A stretch of DNA of 64,000 nucleotides. Source: Uranotaenia lowii (Eukaryota; Arthropoda; Insecta; Diptera; Culicidae). The notes beneath the pieces were generated by a model. It had not been told where the DNA came from. It was given only the letters and a program-made list of their open reading frames with translations, and did not search any database. The position numbers were made by a program, and so were the translations under genes. Positions 33,680 to 45,048 of this stretch are shown one piece after another. The stretch lies in NCBI RefSeq assembly GCF_029784155.1, contig NC_073692.1:319567641-319631640 (forward strand), given 5' to 3'. Every line of letters begins with the position of its first letter. The first letter of the stretch is position 1.

Positions 33680-34239
33680 TCGCATCCAATACTTTTCCAG
33701 CCTCCACGTTTCTTCTAAAACTGAAGATGTTCGTGTCAAGCAACTTTTTCGTCGTTGAACTAGAGTGAGAGCCACTGTTGCTCTCCGTTTTCTTGCAATG
33801 CACACGACGACTGTTGAGTTTGTAACAAGTCGCTGCTTTCACTCAATCGGAACGATTCGGCTTTGTCTAACCATACGATGTGTGTGAACGGTTTCGCAAA
33901 TGAAAGTTCGTAAATTTTCGATTCCCTCTTTCTCATACCCCATTGGCAGTCGTTACTGCGACATTCAGGAAAGAAAGGAAAGCGTTACTCCATTGAAACT
34001 ATTTCCCATTTATTTCCTACTATAATTTTATGATTCGTTCGTCTTATACTCTACAAATTCATATTTGGTGTTGAAATTTTCCCGGTGACAAACTAATACC
34101 AAAGTAGTCTTAAGAGGAAATTGAAGTTGAAAAGTGTTGCATGATGCCCTAGTCGACGGTAATGCATTATTACAAAATGAAAGCACGATCAGGTGATGAT
34201 TTTCCAATTACAGGTAAATCAGGCTGTAACAGTATTCTG
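33680..34239. other. Gene-free stretch
   Basis: Balanced to AT-rich DNA with no recognisable gene or repeat. Confidence 0.6.
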
Positions 34240-34337
34240 CCCAAGTAACACTGATTGTTTTATAACACTCCCTAAGCCTCTTATGAAACCAAAACTTGAT
34301 CTAGTAGCCTGTTATAAAACTTTGTTTGTTACTTGGG
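34240..34337. mobile_element. Short foldback element (98 bp)
   Basis: The outer arms CCCAAGTAACA and TGTTACTTGGG are exact inverses, and the inner arms TTTTATAACA and TGTTATAAAA pair again inside. A transcript would fold into a long imperfect hairpin. A similar phrase, GGTTGCTTGGGT, appears at 55271. A miniature inverted-repeat element or a hairpin RNA source; no transposase. Confidence 0.7.
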
Positions 34338-34341
34338 TGTA

Positions 34342-34716
34342 CACCAAGGTTGCCGAAATCACAGAAAATACTGTAATTTCACTGAATTTTGAGCAAATTT
34401 TCATCACAGAATCTGTGTCACAGAACACAGAATATTGAAATACTCATAGATTACACAGAATTTTAGAATTTTGAATTGATTTCCAATACTATAAATTTTT
34501 TGGCCAACATAAAATTGCGATTTCTTACTGATGAGAATGGTAATGTTAATTGATTTTTCCAACTTAAATGTAATAAAGACCCAATTTACATAAATTTTCA
34601 ATGAAATTAAAAGAAATTGTATCACAGAAAACCATCACAGAATATTAAGGTAAAATCACAGAAAAACAGTTTTTTTTTCTCTCAAAAACACAGAATTTTG
34701 TTCGGCAACCTTGGTG
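34342..34716. mobile_element. MITE with CACCAAGGTTGCCGAA ends, TA target, 375 bp
   Basis: The left end CACCAAGGTTGCCGAA and right end TTCGGCAACCTTGGTG are perfect inverses flanked by TA (34340-34341, 34717-34718). The interior is AT-rich with many CACAGAA/ATCACAGAA motifs in direct and inverse order, likely old transposase-binding sites. No frame. It abuts the foldback element on its left. Confidence 0.85.
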
Positions 34717-34718
34717 TA

Positions 34719-35069
34719 CACCGATTATTCGAATCACCTCAGTGTATGTGAGCGGTGTCTTGGATAACCATTTTTTGTACAACTTGATCATTCTTCCTAC
34801 CTTTCCCACTTACTCTTAGGCCTAGTCCACACTAGGAGACGGTTCGTCTCGAGACGGTCTTAGCAGATCTTATGCAGATCTTAAGTGTTTTCGTTCCCGT
34901 TTGATAAAAATGGTAGGTTGTGATGAAATATCACATGGTGAAGTATATTGTAACAATGTATTGCAGTACTTCCCGCCTTGGTTAATTGTCGCGTCGTTAA
35001 AAGAATCAGTGCGATGATAAGCGTGTTTGAAAGTAAGTGATAAGTAATTTTGTAAAACAAAAACGTTTA
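34719..35069. other. Gene-free stretch
   Basis: Contains a short palindrome-rich segment near 34840 (GACGGTTCGTCTCGAGACGG). No gene. Confidence 0.5.
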
Positions 35070-36272
35070 ATAGGAACAAAACACAAAGAACTAAAAACCA
35101 CTACCGAAAACTTAATTCAGCGTATGCTACAAGAACTACTTGACACGACTGCAACGAAACTTAAAAAAACAATCCTAAATCATTTTGGAAACTTGTCAAG
35201 GATCAACGGAGAGAATCGGATTACCAACTCGCAAGTTCTTGGACGATGAGAGCAAATTCGGATGCAGACATATTCCTAGTGTTTTCACTAATGGATCTAT
35301 TTCTGCCGATCAAATAACTAACGCTGCACGAAACGTCCCTTCCTTGAACTAGTACTAACTTATTGACATTTACATCTTTCATGCAAGACAACTTTACAAC
35401 GGGTATCCAAACTGATGCAATCTATACAGACCTGTCCGCTCCCTTTGACAAGGTTAATCATGAAATTGATATTGCAAAACTCGGACGTAGTTATCTTACC
35501 AGAAGAAAGATAACCGTTTAATCTGCAGATTCGTTATCCAGACAGTTCCCTGCTATATCCGGGGTTCCGGAAGCCACTTAGGACCGACTGTTTTTCTCAT
35601 TTATTTTAATGACGCTCTCCTATTGCTTGACGGACATAAACTCGCCTACGCTGATGATTTGAAATTGTTTAATGCAATCGAAGGTCCTGAAGACACTGTT
35701 TCTCTGCAAAGTCAATTCAACCTTTTCGCTACCTGGTGCAACAACAACTGCCTGTCATTTAACCGTAATTTTAAATGTTCCGTCATAACATTTTCACGCA
35801 AACCGCACCCCATCCTCGCCAATTATTTCCTTTCGGACCATTTAATCGCTCGTGTGTATCACATAAAGGATTCAGGTGTGGTTCTTGATCAGAAATTTGA
35901 CTTCAAGACACATACTATTTAGCTAAATAGTTGATAAAACTTCCCGATGTTTGGGCTTTATATTCCGCATGACGAAGGATTTTAGAGATGTGTACTATCT
36001 GAAAAGCCTCTACTTTAGCTAAACCGGAATTTACAGCTTTACACTCCTTTTCGTCAGAACAACTATTGCGCTAATAGTGCACTGATGGGCGTTATCAGGA
36101 CGTTGAATCGTATTTCTGAACACTTTGATTTAGATGCATCGAGGGATTTATTCAGAAGAAATGAACAGTGTAGTTTTTATTTATATTTAATTACAATAGA
36201 CTTGTTTTGTATACAATTAATCATTGAGGTCAACATGTGATCCGTTGATATGTTATCAAATAAACAAAAAAA
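35070..36272 (+). pseudogene. CR1-like LINE copy C, degenerate reverse transcriptase
   Basis: Plus-strand member of the same family as copies A and B. Recognisable pieces: a linker with PKSFWKLVKDQRRES (about 35170); YTDLSAPFDKVNHEI with the first catalytic Asp (about 35425); SRQFPAISGV with a damaged continuation (35545); LAYADDLKLFNAI with YADD (35642); FNRNFKCSVITFSRKPHP, KDSGVVLDQKFDFKTHT (to 35922); and a C-terminal piece NSALMGVIRTLNRISEHFDL (about 36075). Internal deletions and frameshifts abound, and the QHGF block and much of the C-terminus are gone. The 3' end carries GATCCGTTGAT then AAATAAACAAAAAAA (36239-36272), matching the ends of A and B, which fixes orientation and family. 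Confidence 0.85.
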
Positions 36273-36581
36273 TCTGAAACACTACATAATATCCATTGTT
36301 GTATTAGAACTTCACACGAAGGTTTTTCTGTAGGATCTACAGTTCCGTCATCTCGGCCAGTCGGTTCCGAATCCAACCTCTTGAACCGAGTCTGGCCAGT
36401 AGGAGTTAACAACGTTTGAGCCGAGTGATCGGCAGCGTGGCCAAGGTCATCGAGGCAGCTTGCATGTCGGAAGGAGGTACCAATCACCACCTCCGAGTCA
36501 GGACCCCGATCGGTTGTGGTCGAAGACGCAAACCATCCGTTCCCGAGACTTCTGGGTCGGCATTGCATGCTGTCATACGAC
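36273..36581. other. Balanced-composition segment, unidentified
   Basis: GC-rich relative to its surroundings with no recognised protein. Continues after the 58-bp insertion at 36640-36760 and ends in TTATTATTATTATATGAAAC with a near-perfect 20-bp tandem duplication (36727-36760). This may be the 3' part of a retroelement with a TTA-type tail. Confidence 0.35.
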
Positions 36582-36639
36582 TAGGGATGAATCATCCCAG
36601 AGGATGAAAATCCCGTATAAAAAAAAAAAAAAAAAAAAA
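36582..36639 (+). mobile_element. 58-bp retro-insertion with perfect 12-bp target-site duplication
   Basis: A 37-bp core ending GAAAATCCCGTAT followed by 21 A is flanked by CTGTCATACGAC at 36570-36581 and 36640-36651. The A tail and long duplication indicate target-primed reverse transcription of the extreme 3' end of a LINE or SINE RNA. The parent element is not in this window. Confidence 0.85.
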
Positions 36640-36651
36640 CTGTCATACGAC

Positions 36652-39600
36652 CGTAGGGGCACCAGTCTCTGCCCTAAGCCAGAGGACACGGCTACCGTGG
36701 ATTCCTCATCGGGTTTTATTATTATTATATGAAACATATCATTATTATATGAAACATATACAGTTTAGCTCGACCAAACATTTAAAATATGGTTTCCAAA
36801 CCCAGGGTAAATAGTCTCAGGTTATAATTACGATTTTTATGTTATACTCTGTTATGTTTTGATTGAAAGCTACCGAATGTAAAACTTAAATAATATTTGT
36901 TGAGAATTTTGATAAGTGAGCGGAGCTCATTTGTGCAAAGTAAGTTTTGGGTTTTGCCTAGGAGCATTTATCCCTTCCCTCCACTTTACCCGACCTGGGT
37001 AATTTTAACTAGCTAGGCATCCAACAAGCCGTCTCACATCGGCGGATGATCTCCGTCGTTGCCGAACAAGTCAGGTGGTCATTAGCAGTGCAGGTTTGCA
37101 GGACATTTCGGATAATAACTTACTCTATAGCGACTTTTAAAAATTCTTTACCGTTTCGAAGATTTCCGCTCTGTTTGACCACGGAATTTAACGAAATTTT
37201 GTGATAAAGTTTTGCATGAATTGACAAACAAATAATTTTACGAGCGATCTTCTTTCGTTGCACCATATCATACTATTTTTCTGGAACAGGGTTTTTCTTC
37301 TGACGCACGCAACAAAAACGGTTGCGCTGGGTTTTCATCAATAAGGCCGGAACAGATATCCAATTATTCTTTTGTACACCTCCCCCTCCCCCTCCCCCTG
37401 TTCTTTTCGATTTTCTAAAAATCTCGAAGGAGGGGGAGAGAAAAAAGCTTATAGTTTTCATTGAATGGCCAAAAATCGACTTTCTGGAACTTATCCGGTT
37501 TTCCGAAAAACGACCAAGTCCCAGAAATTCGATTTTTGACCAACGATTTTTTTATCGAGATAACACCAGATTACGGCGTTTTATGTATTTTAAGCCATTT
37601 TGCTTCAAAATTATAATTAAAATTTCGATTTCTTCCGATCTCCTTTGGTTCTCCTTTAAGTTATTTTTGAGGCTCAACTTTGAACGATTTGAGGCACCCC
37701 TAAATCAAGTCGAATTTTACACAGGTCAGTTTCTATGGCCAATCTAAAACATGGATGTGATCGGTTTTCAAAATTCGAGCATGAAAGTTTCAGCTGAGCT
37801 GTGAATGCTGATGTATCGAAAATTAGTTTTAAGATGAAATTGTTTTCTTAAATGTTAGTTCTTAACGTTTGATAAGGAGGAATCTAGTAGTGCTCAAATT
37901 AATTATATCTAAGGGTCTTTAAACACCAAAAAATGATGTATGAAAACAATAAGCTTTATCACGATTGAAGGATTTGAAAAGCGGCTTGCAGGATGCATGA
38001 AACTGAAATGCGAAAATTCCCAATAAAAACTGAGCAAAGAGGACCTTTCAAATGTACCATGACAAAAGCGTTTAAATTGTGGAACCGAAAACTAAACCCA
38101 GCAATACATACTTCAGTGGCTTGAAAACTAGGTACAATTTTATCTGGTAAATCTGTTTGTCAACTAAAATAAGCCATATGTGAATCGCATAGAATGGTGT
38201 CTCACCCGCTTGGGGCTCAAATATCGACGTGAGCGGTTTGCCCAATGTTGACCCCATTATCCGAAAATGCCAGTAGCTCCCCAACCAAACTGGATGACTG
38301 AAATTGTGTCCCTTTTCAGATGCCGGTGTTGCGATATTCAGGATTTTTTTTTCTTAATATTCCTTGTATGACTCGGTGGTTTCCCCAACGGGATGCCTTC
38401 GAGATGAATTTTGCAGCAGTGTCGGGGACGTTTTGATTTGCGAGTGAAAAAGTGAAATGGGTCTAGCGATAGAAGTTGTGTTTCGTGGCTTTCTCGGTTT
38501 GTTCGGTAAAATTACAAATTCTGGCTGCAAATGGGTCATGGTAACAGCTTTGAAACATAGGTGAGTAGCCAGCAGTCACTTTTAGAGAAGATATTGCTGA
38601 AATCTTGATGAAAAAAATGATCCTTTTTCCCAACCAGTTAATCAAACGAATTGAAGATCTGGCTGATTTCATACAGAAAATATCTTTATGATATTCATTT
38701 TATTTTTCTGCCTGTCATTGTTGTTGATACTTTTCAATTACAAAACAAAATTTTGATTTGCTTTAGATTTGTTTTGAACAACACTAAGTCATGTTTAATA
38801 ATTCATTTTCATCATTTCCAACAAAAAATTGGAAATGACACAAGGAATATTGAAAACTCACTTTTTAGCGAACGAAATACAGTAATCTTGAATTTCTTAT
38901 CTCAATTCTTGGTCACTAAAATGATGCAAAAATAATAGAAATTCAATAGATATTGGACATCAATTCATAGGTAATTGAATGTTAATTTCATCACCATTTA
39001 GTGTGTCATCAACGATAACCAATATGAATGGATTCAAAACCAGAGGCTCAACGCAAACCGATAAACTTTGCAGAAGTGACAAGTGCTCCAACGAGATATA
39101 ATAAGTCATCAAGTTTAATTTGGGTCATTATTGTGCAATCAAAATTAATGGGGCTCCCCATTTGCATACCGCAAATCATAAACCCTGGACTCGACTCACT
39201 CGGGCGGAAAGTCAGACAGAAGTCTGGTGGTGCATCCTTTGCAGTGAATGGTGGGTCTGTACACGATGCTACTGCTAGCATTTCTGTCTGTTGGTTAGGT
39301 TCTGGCAAATGAATAAACAAATCATAACATTTCCTAGAGCTGATGAGTTGTGATGACTGCAAACAACTTGTTAAATGAGCTGAAACTTCTCCAATTGCAC
39401 CCACAGTTTGTTTTTGAATGCGGGGAATGTTTCGTAATTATATAATTGAAAGGATAAAGGATTATAAGTTTTCAGATTTAAATTTATAATTCTTTTTAAA
39501 TCCCAATCTAAAACCAATCTCTACTTAGTTAAATCTGTTGTGTCACACAGTAACTATAAATTGTGCTCATCATTCTTCCGGCGTCCAAATTTAATCGGAA

Positions 39601-40084
39601 GCTTAACAAAGAATGCCATTTTGGTCTCTTCCTCGCTAAAGTAGGGATGATGAGCGAAAAACCCAATCTTGTTGGCCATCGCTCATCGTTGCTGCTGCTG
39701 GGGAGGATATTCATGATGCATGGCTCGTAAACCACATCGCATCGATAGAACCGAGCAGCAGCGGCAGCCCGGCATCGGAATTCATGTTTTCGTAGATTGG
39801 CCCTATTTCGCTCCCCGGAGGGATCCACGTTTCATCATAAGCTCAATCACACGAGACCTCCACTAGCGAGAGTCGGCCATCTATCCATCAGAAGAACCGA
39901 ACGACATCATCCTTTTAGTCATCAAACTTTTGCTACTTTGCTGGCGACATCAAGGTGGTTCGTGCTAATGGATGGCTTTAGTTTTGGAAGAAATGGATAT
40001 TGACAGAAGCTTTCAGAAAGTGAATTTCATGTTACGAAAATTGCTAATTTGCTTTTTATAATCAAATGTAGAATTTGATGATTT
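36652..40084. other. Mostly gene-free stretch
   Basis: No gene with recognisable domains. 39000-39420 and 39540-39960 have balanced composition and few repeats and may be single-copy DNA. Pyrimidine-rich CCTCCCCCTCCCCCTCCCCC at 37380 is notable. The dispersed repeat at 37470-37720 is listed separately. Confidence 0.5.
37470..37720 (-). repeat. Dispersed repeat, copy 2 (inverted partner at 4.5 kb)
   Basis: Reverse complement shares the ordered landmarks GAACCAAAGGA, GAAATCGAAATTTT, TCTGGTGTTATCTCGAT, GGTCAAAAATCGA and TTTCTGGGACTT with 4500-4660. No conserved frame. An old, noncoding repeat family. Confidence 0.6.
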
Positions 40085-41235
40085 CGTTCTTCAACACAAG
40101 ATATAAGTAAACATTTTCCTGGAATGGACAAAATCGATTGTTGTCCCCATCTATAAAGGTAAAGAGGCCAACGATCAGGTCATCTGAACTATCGTCAAAT
40201 CTACCTCAACAGATGTATGGGCAAGGTATTCGAAAGGATGATCAATAATCGCATGGTTTCCGAAAAGGACGAAATCTGCAATTGTACTCTCGAAAAAATT
40301 ATTTGGGATGCTTCCAACAAAAATATTCCTGGAGTAGCATTCCTGGATATCAGCAAAGCCTACGATACTACCTGGAGCAGGTTTTGCCTAGAGCAGTTGA
40401 TGAGTAACAATACTGGTGGAAAAATGGTGCACCACCTTCAAGAAATGCTACGAATCAGGAATTTCCAAGTATTGATAAATGGAAATTCGTCGAGTCTCAA
40501 GCCAATAGAATCCGGTTTATATCAAGGTTCGTTGTTAAGTGTGACAATGTTTTTACTGGCTATAAATACCCTGGCTATCTAGCCTCAAACGTTTAGTGCC
40601 TGATTTACACCGGTGCAAACGGTGAGCAAACATAAGGCAAGCTTCAGACAGCATTTGACCAATTAGGATCCTGGGAAACAAAAACATCAGCTTAAAAAAG
40701 TGCAATCGTACACCACGTAAGAAAAGTCCGACAACTTAAAGCAAGTTACCGCTCAATGGGATGAGTGTGCCTCGCAAAAACCATCATAAATGCTTAGGCG
40801 TTACCCTCGATCAATACCTAAAATATCGTGTCCACGCTGAAGAAGTGGAAACAGCCTGCCAGCAAAGAGTCCTTTTCATCCGAAGCATAGCTGCTAAGAC
40901 TTGGGGAGGATACAGAGACACCCTGTTAAAACTATATCGCGCAACTGTACTCGATAAACTTCTTTACGCAGATCCAATTTTATCAACAGTCCACAACGCA
41001 GGACTTCGAGCAATTGTAGGAGCTTTCAGAACAAGTCCTGTTGTTAGGCCACAAGCTGAAACCGAAATTCCCAGTTTGAAAATACTGATTAATCAGCGAA
41101 CCGTGCTTTATAAGCACGTGTTAAGATGTAACAAAAACCATCTCAAAGGTGAGGAGAACGATCCAACACCCAACACCCACATCGAAAGAGGATCAAATTT
41201 GATAGCCGAGTTAGAACTACGGGGTGCTCAATAAG
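40085..41235 (+). pseudogene. I-clade LINE reverse transcriptase fragment
   Basis: Plus-strand pieces: SIVVPIYKGKEAND (about 40140), GKVFERMINNRMV, then GVAFLDISKAYDTTWSRF with a catalytic Asp (about 40340-40385), SGLYQGSLLSVTMFLLAINTLAI (40515-40582; the family norm is GVPQGSVLSVTLF), then a decayed stretch where the YADD box should be (CLIYTGANG, with stops, about 40600), then HKCLGVTLDQYLKYRVHAEE (40785), TWGGYRDTLLKLYRATVLDKLLYA and VHNAGLRAIVGAFRTSPV (40995-41045). The SVTLF, WG-D-TLL-LYRA and H-N-GLR-A-GAFRTSPV phrases are typical of the I clade. Broken by stops and catalytic-site loss. The hAT insertion starts 44 bp downstream. Confidence 0.8.
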
Positions 41236-41433
41236 TTCGAATACACTTTTTAACCAAATGGTGTGGTAAAGCCGTAGTACAGGCATGTCAAACTGAAGGT
41301 TCGCGGGCCGCATGCGGCCCGCGGCCTTGGTCAATGCGGCCCGCGTAGCCCCGTCTTTAATTTTCAAGAAATTTCTCACTACACAGAAGTACGCTGGCTT
41401 TCCTGCCAAAAAATATTAAAAAGATTTGTTTTT

Positions 41434-41930
41434 TTGCTAAGAGAGGAAATAATATTATTTTTTGAAATGAAAGGTGAACCTGTTGAACATTTTAAAGCAG
41501 ACGACTGGGTACAGGATTTGGCATTTGACGTTGATCTCACTGGCTACCTGCAAGATTTGAACTTAAAGCTTCAAGGAAAAGAAAAAAAAATGTCACAACT
41601 ACTTGTGATGATGTAAAAAACTTTCAAGCGAAGTTGCGGTTATGGATCAACCAAATTTCCAAAGAAAACCTTGTGCACTTCTTTACATGTCAAGAACTGA
41701 AAAGATCAAATGAGGCTGCATCATTTGGTAAATACGTACTTCACCTAGAATCGTTACTAGATGAATTCAAAAGTCGTTTTCGTGACTTTAATTCATACGA
41801 GCAAGAATTTTCGTTGTTTGTATCTCCATTTTCGTTTGCTCCTAAAAATGCAGCTGACACATTCCACGCGCTTGTACCGCTCAAAAGTGATTTTTATCCG
41901 TTCACGTATCAGAAAATTTCAAAATTGTCA
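41434..41930 (+). pseudogene. hAT transposase, central part (5' piece)
   Basis: Two frames joined by a frameshift near 41610: EIILFFEMKGEPVEHF, WVQDLAFDVDLTGYLQDLNL, LQGKEKK (41434-41590), then LRLWINQISKENLVHFFTCQ, FKSRFRDFNSYEQEFSLFVS, PFSFAPKNAADTFH (41634-41870). This order matches hAT transposases of the group that gave rise to vertebrate GTF2IRD2/ZBED-like host proteins (LAF-VDLTGHLN-LN--LQGK; LRLW; F-DF---E--F-LF--PF). The RNase-H-like core and BED finger that should precede it are missing. The frame loses similarity after about 41870, where other elements begin. Confidence 0.8.
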
Positions 41931-42600
41931 ATAATTTTGATAATTCAAATCACACAAAACCAACAGAAAAAAGAGAAAAAAGTTTTTTTATACATGTTTT
42001 TTATGATTTTGAAAATCATTTTTTTTTTGTCGGAAAAAAGGGTTTATTTTGACAACTTTTACAAAATCATTAATTTAAATACATGGATGAATTTTTTGGA
42101 AATATTTTTAGTATGTTTTGAAGCCAAAAAACACGGCTTAATTTTGTAGAAAAAAGAATTTGTTTATATCCAACGTAGTTGGTTTGAAAAGCGAACAAAA
42201 ACAGTCGCAAATGAATGAATTCACGTCACAAAAAAGGGAACTTTTTAATTTTACGATTAAACTATGACATTTTTTGAAATAAAAAATGAGATTTTCTTTG
42301 AAAATTATTAGACAATTCTTAAACTCTAAAATTTATAAAAATCGGTTGGAATCTAGCTGAGTTACAACAGCGCGAATGAGTGAATTCACGTCACAAAATT
42401 TGATTTTTTGTTTAATTTTATATGAAAAATATTCTCTGAAAGCTGTTTTACCCTCCAGATGGTCGGATTTTTACAAATCGAGCATAATTTAGTTAATTTT
42501 TTTTTAATTAGTTCATTATTTTCAAATGAAAATACAAAAAGATTGAAAAAAAAGTTTTTTTTTGCGGGGAATCTTTAAATGAAGACAGTTGTAATTATAA
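41871..42600. other. Inserted AT-rich segment inside hAT (left side)
   Basis: Two occurrences of TGAATTCACGTCACAA (about 42217 and 42384) occur here. The same motif occurs near 48956 and, as TGAATTCACGTCAAAT, near 49131 on the right side, just outside the inner inverted-repeat elements. No gene. Confidence 0.5.
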
Positions 42601-43682
42601 CATATGAGGCCCTTGGTGCCAAAGGGGTATAAGTGCATAAAAGCTTATTTCGAGAAAAAACGCTTTTAAGTAGTTGTGTTTGCCCGAGCAGACTTTTATG
42701 GCAAAATAATACCTAATTTTGCTATCATGCCTTGAAAGTAAAATGAGGCATCATTTTGCCCGAATAAAGGTGGTACAATGCCAAAATTTGGGTCTCACTT
42801 TTCATATACCGATACCACAATTATACCATCTGTAGGTTTCACTGAAACCTTAACGATACCTCATTTAACCACCGTGTCAAAACACCTTTTGAGAGCATAA
42901 TGAGACCACTTTTAGGTATAATAAGCTGCCAAAATTTGGCATCGTTTTGCTATCGATATTTCTTAAAGAAAGGATGGCTAAACGAGGTATCAAAACACTT
43001 TCAGTGAAACCAAAATTTGGAAGAACTATGCTATCCGTGTATAGAAAATGAGCGCCAAATATTGACACTGTTTCACCCTTATTCGGGAAAAATACACCGA
43101 ATTTTTCTAAAAGGCATGATAGCAAAAGAACTACAGAACTGGTAAACCGTCGAACGGTTTACTTCAACAAAATCCAAAGAATGGTGTATTGCATACACTC
43201 AGGCGTTGCAATGAGCGGTATATATGAATATCGTTTCAAAACATCGCCAGAAATAAACATCGCAATGTGTCATGGGTTGTATAAAATAAGACGATTTTCA
43301 CACCTTCTCTGGTGAAAATTATCATAATAGGTATAATCATACAAACTAACTTAATTCACTGATAAAGGACTTCGTAAATATAATAAATACGAATCTTACC
43401 GGTTTTGTTGAAATTTCCATAAAGCCTTCCTCCAGTGATTCCACTTCTTTTGTTGATTGCCTGATCCTTCAGTTGTTGGTCATCATTGAACCATAGATAC
43501 ATTGACAATTTCCATTTTGAGATCCTAAAACAAAACTTTTAATTTTAATTTTTAATCTTATTTTTTTATAAGTACATAACGTAACCTCGCAATTGCATAT
43601 GCAAGATATTCATAATCATAATACTATGATAAATAGCCCGCATTGTAACACCTAAATGTAGTCAATTGATATGCTATCTGTA

Positions 43683-44193
43683 GGGGCCGTTAACATACCA
43701 CATTGACAACTTAGGGGGGGGGGGGGGGGGGGGGGGGTATATATGGAAATGACCACGCTTGTCCGCGGTAAGGGAGGTAATGGTGAGTCATGTCCACGTG
43801 GACATACTTACTTCCCAAATATTTCATAAAAGTGAATAAATAATAAATCCAAATCTTAAAATTGCAAAGCTTTTCAGTTTAACTTTAATCTATTAGTAGC
43901 AACTCGAAAGAAAGTGATAAATATGGTAATTTAGAAATTAAAAATTTCAAATTTATCTTATTTCAGGAAAAGCTTATCCGTTTTTTCCAGAATCAGCCAT
44001 TTTAATAATAAAAAGTTAAAAAGTAGTGTTTTCTAACTATCAAATTAGATTTAGAAAAAAAAAAACAATTTAAAATCTGTCCACGTAGACATCCTAGGAA
44101 GGAGTTAGAGGTTTGCTAAATGTCCACGCTTGTCCACAGAATGAGGGGGTCAAAAATCTCATTTTTCTATCCACGTGGTATCTGAACGGCCCC
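43683..44193. mobile_element. MITE with GGGGCCGTT...AACGGCCCC ends (511 bp)
   Basis: The left end GGGGCCGTTAACATACCAC and right end GTGGTATCTGAACGGCCCC are imperfect inverses. Flanks TATCTGTA and TATATGTA (offset by one base on the right) could be a decayed 8-bp duplication. Internal TGTCCACGTGGACAT-type motifs occur at both ends. No frame. Confidence 0.7.
43714..43737 (+). repeat. G homopolymer, 24 G
   Basis: An uninterrupted run of 24 G in otherwise AT-rich DNA, directly inside the left end of the GGGGCC MITE. Length should be treated as uncertain because homopolymers are error-prone in sequencing. Confidence 0.85.
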
Positions 44194-45048
44194 ATATATG
44201 TAATATTAGAGTAAAATGTTTGCACTGTACCATCTTTACTCGGGCCAAATTAAACCAAAATCTTGCTACTAAGGCATGATAGCGAAATTTAACCAATAAA
44301 ATTTGCTCTGGATTGTAGCTAATGCCTTATATGATAAATCGTACAGAACATCTGAAGTCGCTTGCAATAGATTCATTGGATAAAAAAACCTCCTGTTATT
44401 ATGCAACCATAAGGCGCTACACTAGATAATATCTATATATTATATGAGACTAATATTCATTCCTTTCAAAAATCGCCTTCATTTATGCAATGTATATATA
44501 TAGCACTTGCTATGAGAACTAAAGAGACTACATACAAAGAAGCGCCATTGGATCACTGACTGAACACTCGATTTCCATTTTTGGCTGCTCGAAAATTTGT
44601 GGAATTTTTATCTAATGTCATGTCAGTGGGTTCAGTGATCTGACCCCTTCCAAAATAATAAGCTTGCAACCTTGCTGTAGGGCTGCCTTTAAGACTGCTT
44701 GGTGTTTCGTTTGGAATAACACTGACAGAAAATCGAATATATTGTATGATCTTCAATTAAAAATGAAAGTAATTATTTATTTTCCTCGTCCAAATCATGG
44801 CGTAGTTTTTGTAAAGGCCTTTTAAATGTGTTTTACTTTTGAAATGTGATTAACCTAATTGCGAAATCAAATCAACCTTTTTATGGTTTTACTTTAACAC
44901 AATCTGATATCGAATTAATGAATTGCGAGGTTATTACTCACAAAAGTTTGGCTTAGGACCGGCGGAAAGCATTGAATATTTGAAAGGATTTCTTATTACG
45001 TGTAAGAAATGATGATGAGCTGCTTGAAAAAAAAAGTCTGGTACATAC

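Noticed and set aside
34733..34747. ACCTCAGTGTA near 34737 as a second CACTGAGG-element end
   Set aside because: Only about nine bases match and no opposite end or ACGCGG repeat follows.
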